A stretch of DNA of 64,000 nucleotides from Candidatus Acidiferrales bacterium. Its GTDB lineage: Bacteria > Acidobacteriota > Terriglobia > Acidiferrales > UBA7541. The position numbers and the translations under genes were made by a program. Under the pieces are notes generated by a model. That model was given only the letters and a program-made list of their open reading frames with translations, ran no database searches and was not told where the DNA came from. The stretch spans positions 372,001-436,000 of the forward strand of contig DASYYH010000016.1 in NCBI GenBank assembly GCA_035934015.1, given 5' to 3'. Positions 1-9,700 of the stretch are shown piece by piece (position 1 is the first letter of the stretch; the number at the start of each line of letters is the position of its first letter).

Positions 1-1540
1 TCCCTGCCGTTTCACCTTTTTCTTCTTTTAAGGGCTCATTTGCATTGACGGGTGAATCCGTGGCCGACCCCGAGGCATCTGCAGATGCCTCCACGAGAGG
101 CTCTTCAAAGTGCTGTGACTCTGAAGATATTTCTGCGCTGAGCTGTGCATCTGCTTCCGCTTCCGCTATGTTTTCGACAGCGCCTTCACCCTCCATCGGA
201 GTTTCGGCGCCAGGCGAAGTTTCCGCGAATTCGCCACTGGCCTCAACGGCCGCACCCTCCCCCGCGGGTTGCTGCGATTCGAGAGCCTGGAAATATTGTT
301 CGACCGAGACGCGAATCTTCTCGACCATCTTTTCGCCGATGCCGGGAATCTCCAGTAACTGCTCTGGAGTCATATCCGCAAGTTTCTCGATGGAAGTGAC
401 GCCGTGCGCTTCGAGCTTTTCGATGGTCTTCGGTCCGATACCCGCGAGTTCCACGAGAGGCGTGGAAGCGACCGTCATTTCGGCCATCTGAGCTTCGATT
501 TCACGGCGCTTCTCTTCTTCGCTCTTGATATCGATATTCCAGCCAATCAGCTTGCTGGCAAGGCGAACATTCTGGCCCTTTTTGCCAATCGCCAGGGAGA
601 GTTGTGTATCTTCGACGATGACTTCGAGCCGCTTCTCTTCAAGATCCGCGGCCTGAACACGAGTCACCTTCGCGGGACTGAGCGCCTTCTGCGCGAACGT
701 CAGAATGTCTTCGTTGTAAGGAATAATGTCGATCTTCTCGCCACGCAGCTCGCGAATGATCGACTGTACACGCATGCCTTTCATGCCCACGCAAGCGCCA
801 ACCGGATCGACATCCTTGTCGCGGCTCTCGACAGCAATCTTTGTGCGCTCGCCAGCCTCACGAGCCACGGCGCGAATCTGCACGGTACCGTCGTAAATCT
901 CAGGGACTTCCATTTCGAACAGCCGTTGCACCAATACAGGGTCAGCACGCGAAACGATCACCTGAGGACCCTTGGCCGCGCGTTCGACAGCGCGGATAGC
1001 AACGCGCAGGCGATCGCCAACGTTATAAGTTTCCAGCCGGGACTGCTCGCGCTTTGGGAGACGCGCTTCCGTGCGGCCCAAATCAACGATGACGTCAGGA
1101 CCATCGAGTCGTTTGACGATGCAGTTCACCAACTCGCCGACACGCGTGTGGAATTCGTTGTAAATCGTATCGCGTTCCGCCTCGCGTACTTTCTGCAAGA
1201 TGACCTGCTTGGCCGTTTGCGCTTGAATGCGGCCAAGAACATCGGTCGCACGGGCCTGAAGGATCTCGCCTCCCGCCTCAATGCCGGGCTGCAGCTTGTG
1301 AGCATCTGTGACGCTGATCTCGCGGACCGGATCTGTGACCTCTTCCACAACCTTGCGGACAGCATAGAGCTCGACGTTGCCGGTGTCGGAATTGAAGTTT
1401 GCTCTTAGATCCTCGTCGGTCTTATAAAATTTGCGCGCAGCGACAACAATAGCTTCTTCGATGGCCGCGACAATAACCTCGGGCTCGATATGCTTGTCCC
1501 GGCTGATTTGCTCGATTGTCTGGTAGAGCAAACTTGCCAT
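1..1540 (-). CDS. nusA: Transcription termination/antitermination factor NusA (3' end outside window)
   Basis: NusA binds RNA polymerase and nascent RNA and controls pausing, termination and antitermination. The reverse strand reads MASLLYQTIEQISRDK from an ATG at 1540, preceded by GGGAGAAG, and stays open for 513 codons to the window edge. In order I see the NusA N-terminal domain, an S1 domain (about residues 135-195), KH domains containing GACVGMKGMR and a second KH with LAIGKKGQNVRLAS, then a helix-hairpin-helix stretch (AGIGPKTIEKLE, EIPGIGEKMVEKI) and a Glu/Ala-rich acidic tail. The acidic C-terminal extension is longer than in Firmicutes NusA. It lies 13 bp after rimP, the usual rimP-nusA(-infB) operon order; infB would lie outside the window. 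Confidence 0.97.
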   Translation of the reverse strand, partial: MASLLYQTIEQISRDKHIEPEVIVAAIEEAIVVAARKFYKTDEDLRANFNSDTGNVELYAVRKVVEEVTDPVREISVTDAHKLQPGIEAGGEILQARATDVLGRIQAQTAKQVILQKVREAERDTIYNEFHTRVGELVNCIVKRLDGPDVIVDLGRTEARLPKREQSRLETYNVGDRLRVAIRAVERAAKGPQVIVSRADPVLVQRLFEMEVPEIYDGTVQIRAVAREAGERTKIAVESRDKDVDPVGACVGMKGMRVQSIIRELRGEKIDIIPYNEDILTFAQKALSPAKVTRVQAADLEEKRLEVIVEDTQLSLAIGKKGQNVRLASKLIGWNIDIKSEEEKRREIEAQMAEMTVASTPLVELAGIGPKTIEKLEAHGVTSIEKLADMTPEQLLEIPGIGEKMVEKIRVSVEQYFQALESQQPAGEGAAVEASGEFAETSPGAETPMEGEGAVENIAEAEADAQLSAEISSESQHFEEPLVEASADASGSATDSPVNANEPLKEEKGETAG

Positions 1541-1553
1541 GCGTCACTTCTCC

Positions 1554-2045
1554 CTAAAATTCGACAACTAAATGCGCGTTGCGAATGTTCGCAAAGGGCA
1601 GCGCGACAGTATGATCGCGAAGCAATAACTGAACCATGCCATCGGTGCAACCCGCCAATCGGCCTTCAAAGTACTTCGAATTCTCGACCGGGTCGTTCAA
1701 CCAAATGCGGGCCAAACGACCGGTGAAACGCTCGTAATCACCAAGCTTCACCAACTTGCGATCCAAGCCCGGCGAACTGACCTCCAGCACGTAGCTGGGG
1801 CCGGGCACCAATTCCTCGACATCGAGGATGACGCTTAACTGCTCACTGAGCGCTTCGCAATCCTTGTGGCTGACGCCTGATCCGATTCGCTGCTCCGGCG
1901 AGGGCGGCCTGTCGATATAAACCCTTAGCAGACGCTGCTTTCCGACTTTCCATTCAATGTCAACAATTTCAACGCCCACGGAGCGCGCAACGCGCTCGGC
2001 AGCTTCGCGAATCCTGTCGATGTCTATCGACACCTGAAAACCCAC
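1554..2045 (-). CDS. rimP: Ribosome maturation factor RimP
   Basis: This 163-residue protein acts in 30S subunit maturation. It begins MGFQVSIDIDRIREAAERVA and contains the family hallmarks: GVEIVDIEW near the N-terminus, RVYIDRP, the DCEALSEQLSVILD helix, and YVLEVSSPGLDRKL, the most conserved RimP segment. The C-terminal SH3-like domain follows (GRLARIWL ... FEGRLAG). Length is typical (150-170). It is the first gene of a rimP-nusA operon; a hairpin with a T-run on the coding strand lies just upstream and separates it from skp. Confidence 0.96.
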   Translation of the reverse strand: MGFQVSIDIDRIREAAERVARSVGVEIVDIEWKVGKQRLLRVYIDRPPSPEQRIGSGVSHKDCEALSEQLSVILDVEELVPGPSYVLEVSSPGLDRKLVKLGDYERFTGRLARIWLNDPVENSKYFEGRLAGCTDGMVQLLLRDHTVALPFANIRNAHLVVEF

Positions 2046-2104
2046 CGCTAACCAGCGGCGCTGAGATCCCCCAAAAACGCGCCTGACTGATTTTCGCTAC
2101 CAAC

Positions 2105-2128
2105 AAAAAAGTGGGCTCGCGCCCACTT
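2105..2128 (-). terminator. Rho-independent terminator upstream of rimP
   Basis: A perfect 8-bp inverted repeat (AAGTGGGC / GCCCACTT, loop TCGC) at 2109-2128 is followed on the minus strand by a run of six T residues (2105-2110). It lies between skp and rimP, is oriented to stop minus-strand transcripts, and is a second hairpin behind the one at 2214-2252. Confidence 0.75.
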
Positions 2129-2213
2129 GACCTTTCGTCCCGCTTCCAACAACTTCAAGTATAGACGGAGGTACTGGCAAACGCAAGCGCGCAATCAGAC
2201 ATGAAAATCAGGC

Positions 2214-2252
2214 AAAAAACCACCCGGCCACTGTTCTCGCATGGCCGGGTGG
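2214..2252 (-). terminator. Rho-independent terminator of skp
   Basis: An 11-bp perfect stem (CCACCCGGCCA at 2220-2230 with TGGCCGGGTGG at 2242-2252) is followed on the minus strand by six T residues at 2214-2219. It starts about 25 bp past the skp stop codon, as expected for an intrinsic terminator. Confidence 0.85.
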
Positions 2253-2276
2253 CGGAGAAAACTTACACAGAGACCA

Positions 2277-2879
2277 CTAATGAGACGGCTTGGAAGGTGC
2301 CGGATGGGCGGCGGCCGCAGCAGGCTTCACCGGGTACGTCTGGTCATAGAGTTTAACGATCTGCTCGGTGATGTCTACCTGGTCGGCACGATAGATGACA
2401 GGGCTATTTTGCATGGAATCATCAATGACGACGCCGAAACCATTTTGCTTGGCGTAGGTCTCGACGACAGTCATCATCTTCTGGCCAATGGTGTTGACGG
2501 CATCCTGCTCGGCTTCGTTGCTGTCGTCGCTGAGCGCCTGCTGATCGCGCTGGCCGCGACGCTGCAGGTCACTGATTTGCCGGTTTAGCTTACCCTTCTC
2601 ATCTTCACTGAGAGTCGTAGCGCCGGCCTGCAGATGTTGCTGAAGATCCTGGATTTGCTTGCTCAAATTCGCCAAGGCCGTTTGCCGCGGGGAGAACTCA
2701 GCGCGAAGCTGCTGAGTTGCCTGCTTCCCTTCCGCAGTGCTCATGATCGCCTGCTGCAAGCTGATAATGGCAATCTTTCCCGGCGCTGCAGCGGACGCGC
2801 CGGAACCGGCCTGCGCCCATGCAGCGGGGAGAATCAGGAGAGCGGCGATTGCTGTTAAACTAGCTTTTCTAATCTTCAT
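2277..2879 (-). CDS. skp: OmpH/Skp-family periplasmic chaperone
   Basis: This 200-residue protein is probably a periplasmic holdase for unfolded outer-membrane proteins delivered to BamA. It has a signal peptide (MKIRKASLTAIAALLILPAAWA), then the OmpH N-terminal strand KIAIISLQQAIMSTAEGKQ, then a long Gln/Arg/Leu-rich coiled-coil arm (about residues 60-130) and a C-terminal segment with VVETYAKQNGFGVVIDDS, matching the usual 'YAKKNGYDLVLD' end of Skp. A Pro/Ala/His tail is extra. bamA lies upstream in the same direction, separated only by the large YVTN lipoprotein gene, which supports the role. A strong terminator follows. Confidence 0.88.
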   Translation of the reverse strand: MKIRKASLTAIAALLILPAAWAQAGSGASAAAPGKIAIISLQQAIMSTAEGKQATQQLRAEFSPRQTALANLSKQIQDLQQHLQAGATTLSEDEKGKLNRQISDLQRRGQRDQQALSDDSNEAEQDAVNTIGQKMMTVVETYAKQNGFGVVIDDSMQNSPVIYRADQVDITEQIVKLYDQTYPVKPAAAAAHPAPSKPSH

Positions 2880-3056
2880 ACTTGCTCCTCAATGAAAACC
2901 GAAACAATGATTATAGCGACCCGCCCTCGCCAGGGTCAATCGGAAACCGCCGTCACGTCGAAAAACCAAGGAATCAGCGCGCCAATGCGGACCCCCAAAT
3001 AGCTCTTTATAGAGATGCACGATAAAACCTTCCCGTTGGCCGCGCCCCGAGCCCTG

Positions 3057-6000
3057 CTAGCGCGGAAGCGGAACAAGCAGTAACCTTCCATTGGCCTGAT
3101 CAACAATGGCTGCCATATTGGTCAACGGATTGATGTCTACCCCAAATTCCGCTGAACCTTCAATCGGGAGCACCGCCTGCACATTCCCAGCAAGGATGGT
3201 CAATACAGAATTCGGATTTGTAGCCAGGAAATTGAACACAGAGATTGTGTTACTGGCACTGTTCACCGTGACTCCACTGCCGGTCTGGTAATTGTAAGCG
3301 ATCGCCGTCGGATTGATACCCGCACGCATCGGCGTGGAGACAAATGACCTAGGATCCACGACGTCTATATTGTTGTCCAGACTGTCGGCAAGGAGGAATG
3401 TGTCGGTGACTGGGTCGTACGTGACGCTCATCGGATTCTGAAAATTGCTTACTCGCCCAATTATGGAGCCGGCGTTCGTACCGAATAAACCGATCAGATC
3501 CAAAGTGCTGGGCAGACTGCTTCCCTGATTCGGCCCGCTCGTGGTCGTGACCGCCGCGATGTTATCGATTGGGTCTAGAGCCACCCCAAAAGGACGCTGA
3601 TCTACCTGCACGTTGCCGATACCTTGGTTGACGGCGGAGGAATTCGCACTGACCTTGAACAAGGTGACGCTGTTTGAATTCGTGTTCGTAACTAATGCTG
3701 TGGCGGTGTCCTGTTGAATTCCCACACCGGCGGGCTCGCTTCCCGTGGGGACGGTAGCTACTACGTCATCGTTGACGTAGTCAAAAACCGTCGCGTTGTC
3801 GACGCCATAGTTGGCTACGATGCCCAGCCCGAGGCGCGGTAGGACGGCAACACCTTCAGGACAATTGCCTACGGTAAAAGTCTCCGTAACGGCCAGCGTA
3901 TTGAGATTTACTACAGAAACCATGCCTGGACCTAGGCATGTTCCGGCCTGCGTCAACTGGCCCTGGCTGCTGACAATGGCTTCGTTGAGGTCGGAGTCAA
4001 CGGCCACCCCTATCGGATTCAGTCCGACGGCGATTGCTCCGATCGCCGTGAAATTCTCTTCGTTTGAAGTCGTCCCTCCAGAATTCATCACGTCCATTGC
4101 AAACCGCCGAGGCGATCCCAACATGCTCCCTGGAATCGTAGCGACTGCCTGGCGCCCGTTCGCAGAAATCGTTGTGGGGACGGGCACTCCATCCAGGCGT
4201 ACCTGCGCACCGGAGTTGAATCCATAGCCATTGAGTGTAACCGTCAGGGATCCCGAGGAAGGCGCTGTGTAGGTATAGTTCGGACTAACCTGAGTGATCT
4301 GTGGAGAGTAAATCGGGCCAAGAGGAAAAATCGTAACGCCACTTACACCAGCGATGACGGCAATATTCTTGCCTTGATCGATGGCTATAGCCGTAGGGGT
4401 GTTTCCTAGACTTACGGCATTGCCTATCGGCTGATCCAGGGTCATGTCATAGGGGAGCGCAGTACCGGCGCTAGGATTGAGGATAACTGCCATGTTCGTC
4501 AGAGAATTAACTGCCACTGCTGTATTGCCCTGAGAAGCGGAGGCCGAACTGGTCGTTTGATCAACGAGACTGAAAAGGCTCAAGTTCGGAAGGTTCGGAT
4601 CTGTGAAAATCACCTGATCCGTTACTGTGTTTATGGCAATGCCTTGGTCGCTTGTTGACAAAGTGAGAGATGCAACGGGAATCGGCAAACGCGCAACTTG
4701 CGTAGCTGTCGCGGATGTACCCAAATCAACTATAGCAATTGAACCGATCCCCCCAGGCGTTACAACTGCCCAATTCAATTGCGGCTCTATCGCAACCTGC
4801 GGACTCGGGCCAGTGCTAACAGGAGGTGTATTTGCCCCGGGGGCGGTCGCGCAATTGTTCGGCGTGTTGGGATTGGAACCGCCAACCACGCAAACCAGTG
4901 ATGCTGCTCCGCCAGAGAGATCAACGACAGTGCCGATGTTCGTGTCAGAGTAGGCGATGAATGCGCGATGAGTGATTGGATTGACGCCGACAGAAAAGGG
5001 CAAAGGAACCGGGGTTGACCCGGTTGGGTTACCAGGCAATGCAAAAGTTGAGACCGTCTGATTGACCAGATTCACGATGGAAAGCGTGCTATCGGCACTG
5101 TTGACCACGACGGCCAAATGCAGAATGTCGTCGACAGCGACGCCCGTGGGGGTATTCCCCACATTCAGCGTGCCTACGACAGAGGGGGGACTCGCATCCA
5201 GATTCAGGAGCGAAACGCTTCCCGGATTGCCGCTCGTCCCTTGACTTACGACCACCGCCACCCCGAGCGCCGAATCGATCGCGACTGCAACAGGAGACGG
5301 CCCCGCCGCAATCGGCGCCCCCACGCTTGACGGGATATCCGCCGCCGATGGAGTAATAGCGAAGTTTGTGGAAACAATTGAAGGCAGACCTTGCTGTTGA
5401 GCGTCGCTGCTTTGAAGCAACAAGGGGAGCAGGCCAGGCGTCGAGAACGGAACACCGGAAAGTGAAACACCCAACTGACGCGGATTGGTAAGCGTCACCG
5501 GAACAGACTGGACGCCCGGAATAGATGCTGTAACCGAAGGCGAAAAATATCCGCCATTAATCGCGAGTGTGCCTGAATTGGTGCTGGCCGAAAAACCAAT
5601 AGGGCTGGAGGCAATCGCAGCCGGACGCACAGGCTGTACATTCAGAAAAACCGGCGGTGCGGTATCCCCATTTTGACGTTCGACGGTGATCGGCAGCGCC
5701 GCAGGAGTCGTGAAAAAGCCGGATGGAATCGTAGCGCGAAGCGCCACGCCGCTCACAAACGTGGTGGGCACGGATGTGCCATTTACCAAGACCTGGCTTG
5801 TTGAGAAGAAGTCGCTGCCAAGGAGATATATGTCTTCTTGGACTGACCCTTCATCGGCAACGCTTGGCTCCAAGGGAGCTGTAGTCGTGGTAAAAGTCGG
5901 GTCGTTGGCTGTGACAACAGTGATTGCTGCCCTGGCGGCTTGGGTCGTGTCAGCTGCGGAAGTAGCTGCCACGTTAGACGTCTGACCTGAACTAGGAGCT

Positions 6001-6641
6001 GTGAAGCACGCGACGCTAGTTCCGGGTGGCAACTGAGGTTGATTTGGAACAATCGGCATCGGGGCGGAACATTGTGTTGGTGTGACGGTTCCAATTTGAG
6101 AGTTGCCGCTGGCGATCCCATTGACCGACCAAGTGACACTGGTGTTAGACGACCCTGTCACCGTAGCGTCAATTTGAAACTGTTCGCTGGTCCCGATCGT
6201 AGCGGTCGCTGGCGTGACAGTCACTCGGATTCCAGAATCCAATGTGATGTTTACAATGGCAAATACTTCGGTATCGGCTTGCGAGACGGCGACAATACTG
6301 ACACTCGAAGCGTTGGGAAGTTTGGCCGGCGCGGTATACAGACCGTTGGTGAGAATCGTGCCCAACGCAGCACTTCCACCAGCATTACCGCAGCCGCTCG
6401 GCATCGTAATATTGGGGGCGGTAGAAGCTCCTGTGGCCTCACTCGCGGGTGCGACATTGCAGACATACCACGTTACAAGAGTATTCGCATTCCCCGCCAC
6501 GCTTGCGCTGAAGGATTGAGAGCCCGCCAAGATTACGGTTGCGGCGGTAGGCGTGATCGAGACGGTAATCGTCTGGTTTGTGCCACAGCCAGCCATCGCC
6601 GCGGCCACAATCAAGATTGTTCCCAGCTTACTCAATCTCAT
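3057..6641 (-). CDS. Large secreted lipoprotein with Ig-like, IPT/TIG and YVTN/NHL propeller repeats
   Basis: This 1194-residue protein starts with a lipoprotein signal (MRLSKLGTILIVAAAMAGCG, Cys at residue 19). Residues about 25-240 contain repeated bacterial Ig-like segments (ITVSITPTAATV..., VTVTPATATIGTSEQF). An IPT/TIG-like domain follows (LGSDFFSTSQVLVNGTSVPTTF), and another is near residue 800 (LNGYGFNSGAQVRLDGVPV). Many YVTN/NHL-type propeller blades follow the pattern GxxPxgVAVD...xAVVxNxxxxTvsvvdL. Such proteins are common and abundant at the acidobacterial cell surface; the ligand is unknown. It lies between bamA and skp, but nothing links it to barrel assembly. Low-complexity Thr/Ser/Ala/Gly/Val composition fits an exported protein. 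Confidence 0.85.
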   Translation of the reverse strand: MRLSKLGTILIVAAAMAGCGTNQTITVSITPTAATVILAGSQSFSASVAGNANTLVTWYVCNVAPASEATGASTAPNITMPSGCGNAGGSAALGTILTNGLYTAPAKLPNASSVSIVAVSQADTEVFAIVNITLDSGIRVTVTPATATIGTSEQFQIDATVTGSSNTSVTWSVNGIASGNSQIGTVTPTQCSAPMPIVPNQPQLPPGTSVACFTAPSSGQTSNVAATSAADTTQAARAAITVVTANDPTFTTTTAPLEPSVADEGSVQEDIYLLGSDFFSTSQVLVNGTSVPTTFVSGVALRATIPSGFFTTPAALPITVERQNGDTAPPVFLNVQPVRPAAIASSPIGFSASTNSGTLAINGGYFSPSVTASIPGVQSVPVTLTNPRQLGVSLSGVPFSTPGLLPLLLQSSDAQQQGLPSIVSTNFAITPSAADIPSSVGAPIAAGPSPVAVAIDSALGVAVVVSQGTSGNPGSVSLLNLDASPPSVVGTLNVGNTPTGVAVDDILHLAVVVNSADSTLSIVNLVNQTVSTFALPGNPTGSTPVPLPFSVGVNPITHRAFIAYSDTNIGTVVDLSGGAASLVCVVGGSNPNTPNNCATAPGANTPPVSTGPSPQVAIEPQLNWAVVTPGGIGSIAIVDLGTSATATQVARLPIPVASLTLSTSDQGIAINTVTDQVIFTDPNLPNLSLFSLVDQTTSSASASQGNTAVAVNSLTNMAVILNPSAGTALPYDMTLDQPIGNAVSLGNTPTAIAIDQGKNIAVIAGVSGVTIFPLGPIYSPQITQVSPNYTYTAPSSGSLTVTLNGYGFNSGAQVRLDGVPVPTTISANGRQAVATIPGSMLGSPRRFAMDVMNSGGTTSNEENFTAIGAIAVGLNPIGVAVDSDLNEAIVSSQGQLTQAGTCLGPGMVSVVNLNTLAVTETFTVGNCPEGVAVLPRLGLGIVANYGVDNATVFDYVNDDVVATVPTGSEPAGVGIQQDTATALVTNTNSNSVTLFKVSANSSAVNQGIGNVQVDQRPFGVALDPIDNIAAVTTTSGPNQGSSLPSTLDLIGLFGTNAGSIIGRVSNFQNPMSVTYDPVTDTFLLADSLDNNIDVVDPRSFVSTPMRAGINPTAIAYNYQTGSGVTVNSASNTISVFNFLATNPNSVLTILAGNVQAVLPIEGSAEFGVDINPLTNMAAIVDQANGRLLLVPLPR

Positions 6642-6728
6642 CCAAGCGCCTCCCCCAATAATTGCTCAGTTATTCGATACCGTATATCTCCTGCGTCGCA
6701 CACCATCACAAATGCCGAGGCTATGTCA

Positions 6729-9623
6729 TCAGAATGTGCGACCCACCGTGAATCGGAATGTGCCATGGGGCTCGACGAGGCCCGTGGGAAATCTCTGAAC
6801 CTGCTGGTCCAGCAACTGATCCAGAACAGGGACGATCTGCGATTGCAGAACGCCCGGCGGCAAGCCAGCCATCTGCGACGGGCTGATGTAATACGCGCCG
6901 CGCGGCCCTTCTATCGTTTGATTCAGTCGCAAAGCATTGAACGCATAGTAAAAGCGAAATGGAGCATGGATAATGGGTAAGAAGACAACAAATTCGATTC
7001 CCGAGGATGTCCGCGGTTGGAAATTTGTTCCCGGCACAATCGTCAATCGCTGAGATACGACCGCGTTCGGGAAAAGAGGATTCGGAAACTCCGAGTTCAG
7101 CTGCTGTTCTGACGTAGGATCGACTTGCAACTGGCTGGGACGCAGGATGCCATCCAAACCTGCATCCGTGAATAGATTCATGCTGACAGGTCCGGCGATA
7201 GGTATCCGATATTCGAAGTTGAAAACGCCTTCGACGTCACCACCGGGCCGCGTGGCGAAGTATTGAAGCATGGGAATGCTGACTTGCTTGGCTACGGGTG
7301 CACCGGTTGGGCCCAATTGCGTTGGATCAATGTAAGTAACCGTCTGGTTGATGGCAGCAGGAATGTAAGTCCACGGCGAGATATTGAAAAACTCAAAACC
7401 GCGAATGTCATCCTCACCACCCAAATAGAAGCGGTTGAAAGGCGGAACGACCTTGCCATTAAAGCCAGTAATCCATCCCGCCATGAATCTGATACCGATG
7501 ACATTTCGCTTGTGATACGACGGGTGGAAGTACTCCATCTGAAACGAATTGGAAATCGAATCAACATTCCCCTGAAGAGGACCGCCCGTAAATCCCACAG
7601 AATACGAAAAACTCTTTCCACTCGTGGGATTCATCGAGCTATTCACAGTGTTATATGTGATTGAGGGCGTGAGTGTGCTGGAAACGATTCCGGCCAACTG
7701 TGACGGGCCTGCGAGGCTGCTGTACTGCAAGGATTCGAACAACAACTGCGAGGCTTGGCTGAATGTACTTATGCTGCTCTTCGTCCAACCATAATTGATG
7801 CCGATGCGCGTAAAGGCAAAGCGGTGCATCGGATAGCTGGCAAACAATGTGAAGCCTTTGCTGTTTTGGCTGTAATCTTGCGCCAGTGCGGGATTGATGG
7901 CGACGGACTGGCCGACCAAGATGGATAGCTCTCTTTCCTGGTTAAAATTGAATTTATTCGAGAAGATTGTGAAACCGGTGGAAATCGGGCGGTCAAAAAG
8001 ATAAGGCTCTGTGAAGCCAAATAGCAAGCTGCTTTCGATGCTGCCGAAACTGCTCGAAAAAGTTAGCGTTTCGCCTAATCCGAGAAAGTTGTTGGTCTGA
8101 TAAGCCAATCCCAGAAATGTGCCCGCCAAGCCGCTGACACCTCCGTTGAAGCTGATGGATTGCTTGCCCTTTTCGTGAACCTTCAGGGTGATGTCGACGG
8201 TTCCCGCTTTTTCGTCACGTTTCAGGTCCGCGTTTTCTTTCTTGATCTCGTCGAAATAGCCCAGTTGATTCAAGCGAAGAATACTCATCTCCCAGAGACG
8301 GTCATTGAACAAACTGCCTTCATCGAGCAGGATTTCGCGGCGAATGACTTTATCACGAGTGGTGGTGTTTCCTTGAAATTCGATACGGCGGACGTAAAAC
8401 TGTTTTTCTTGGTCGAAATCCAGCGTCAGATTGATTGTCTTGGTGGCGGGGTCCTCGTCGAAGCTAGGGGTCGCGGTAAAATCAATATATCCAAAGTCGC
8501 CGTAAAGCTTGGTGTATTCGTCGATCGCTTTGCGAATCTTTGAAACGTCAAAAACCTGGCCCTTCTTGACAGGGAAAATGGTTTCCAGGAATTCCGGCTT
8601 GAAATAAAGATTCTCGTCGGGGTTTGCACTGCGGATGACGAGGCGGCCCATCCGGTACTGCGCGCCTTCTTCAATTGGGATAGTAATATCCGTGCGAATA
8701 CTTCGATGGTGACCTACGAGAGGCAATCCATCCAAACCCAGACCATTATGTTCTGTCCTGACCGTCTTGAGGATCGGGTCCTTGATGACCACACGAAAAT
8801 ATCCGTGGTCGCGATACAAACCATCGATGCCGACACCCATGTCCTCGTCGAGCTTATCTTTGTCATAAGTCTTGCCAAACACATTGATGGTGGCAAACCC
8901 CAGTGGAATTCCCATAGGTCGTGAGTGGCGCATGGAGCGAATAATCCGGTTGGCCGAAAACACATGATTTCCGGTAATTTCGATGTGGCCGACTTTTACT
9001 TTTGGCCCCTCGTCGATATTGAAAGTGAGGCTTACGGAATTTGTCGCGGGAATTTTCTCGTATACGGGCTTCACCGTGGCGAACATGTGCCCGTGTTCGG
9101 CCAGCAATTCCTGGATGACGACCTCCGCGCGCTTGACTTTGGTTGGATCAAAACGGCTCTCAACCGTAAGGTCCACCTTGCGGTCCTTGTACGCATCCAA
9201 AATGTCGGATTCTGAGATCGATTTATTTCCCTTGTAGGTGATATTGCGAATGGTGGGCCGCTCGGTGACGTAAAACACAATCACACGACCAAGGGGATTT
9301 TTCGGGTCATTTTCGACTTCAACGCGGATGTCCTCAAAGAATTGCGAGTTCCATAACGCGCGGAAGTCCCGGCGAATAGCATCCGGGTTATAAGGGTCGC
9401 CCACACGGGAAAAAATCCTGGCCATCAGCGTTTCCCGCTGGATACGCAGGTTGCCGACGAAATCAATGCGCGTGATTACAAGCTGCTGCTGAGGATTGTT
9501 CGCATTCGATTCCTGTGCGTGAGCAATAGACGGGCAGAAAACAAGGAAATATCCGCACACCAACAGAGCGAGCGGTGCGAATTGCAGACAGGATTTTCTC
9601 CTTGCAGCTTGACTCAAAGTCAA
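6729..9623 (-). CDS. bamA: Outer membrane protein assembly factor BamA
   Basis: BamA inserts beta-barrel proteins into the outer membrane. The 964-residue product has an export signal (APLALLVCGYFLVFCPSIAHA) and several POTRA domains, beginning with ITRIDFVGNLRIQRETLMARI and including ITYKGNKSISESDILDA, VGHIEITGNHVFSANRIIRSM and RRIEFQGNTTTRDKVIRREI. The 16-strand barrel follows from about residue 500, with the conserved FYLGGEDDIRGF motif near residue 725 (the RGF loop) and a final strand ending in FTVGRTF with a terminal Phe. It is longer than E. coli BamA (810) because of barrel loops and a POTRA insertion. The start used is a TTG at 9623; the start is the least certain part. Confidence 0.95.
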   Translation of the reverse strand: MTLSQAARRKSCLQFAPLALLVCGYFLVFCPSIAHAQESNANNPQQQLVITRIDFVGNLRIQRETLMARIFSRVGDPYNPDAIRRDFRALWNSQFFEDIRVEVENDPKNPLGRVIVFYVTERPTIRNITYKGNKSISESDILDAYKDRKVDLTVESRFDPTKVKRAEVVIQELLAEHGHMFATVKPVYEKIPATNSVSLTFNIDEGPKVKVGHIEITGNHVFSANRIIRSMRHSRPMGIPLGFATINVFGKTYDKDKLDEDMGVGIDGLYRDHGYFRVVIKDPILKTVRTEHNGLGLDGLPLVGHHRSIRTDITIPIEEGAQYRMGRLVIRSANPDENLYFKPEFLETIFPVKKGQVFDVSKIRKAIDEYTKLYGDFGYIDFTATPSFDEDPATKTINLTLDFDQEKQFYVRRIEFQGNTTTRDKVIRREILLDEGSLFNDRLWEMSILRLNQLGYFDEIKKENADLKRDEKAGTVDITLKVHEKGKQSISFNGGVSGLAGTFLGLAYQTNNFLGLGETLTFSSSFGSIESSLLFGFTEPYLFDRPISTGFTIFSNKFNFNQERELSILVGQSVAINPALAQDYSQNSKGFTLFASYPMHRFAFTRIGINYGWTKSSISTFSQASQLLFESLQYSSLAGPSQLAGIVSSTLTPSITYNTVNSSMNPTSGKSFSYSVGFTGGPLQGNVDSISNSFQMEYFHPSYHKRNVIGIRFMAGWITGFNGKVVPPFNRFYLGGEDDIRGFEFFNISPWTYIPAAINQTVTYIDPTQLGPTGAPVAKQVSIPMLQYFATRPGGDVEGVFNFEYRIPIAGPVSMNLFTDAGLDGILRPSQLQVDPTSEQQLNSEFPNPLFPNAVVSQRLTIVPGTNFQPRTSSGIEFVVFLPIIHAPFRFYYAFNALRLNQTIEGPRGAYYISPSQMAGLPPGVLQSQIVPVLDQLLDQQVQRFPTGLVEPHGTFRFTVGRTF

Positions 9624-9700
9624 GACCGCGCTCCGCCATACAATGTTTCGTACTCCCCCGCCAGACCGACCCCTCAGCTGGCTTGCGCGTGTAGGATTCC

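Noticed and set aside
404-1408. 334-residue plus-strand frame inside nusA
   Set aside because: It is antisense to the clearly recognisable NusA reading on the minus strand and has no ribosome binding site.
6039-6980. Plus-strand frames across the YVTN lipoprotein and bamA junction
   Set aside because: They are shadows of the minus-strand coding regions and have no domain pattern.
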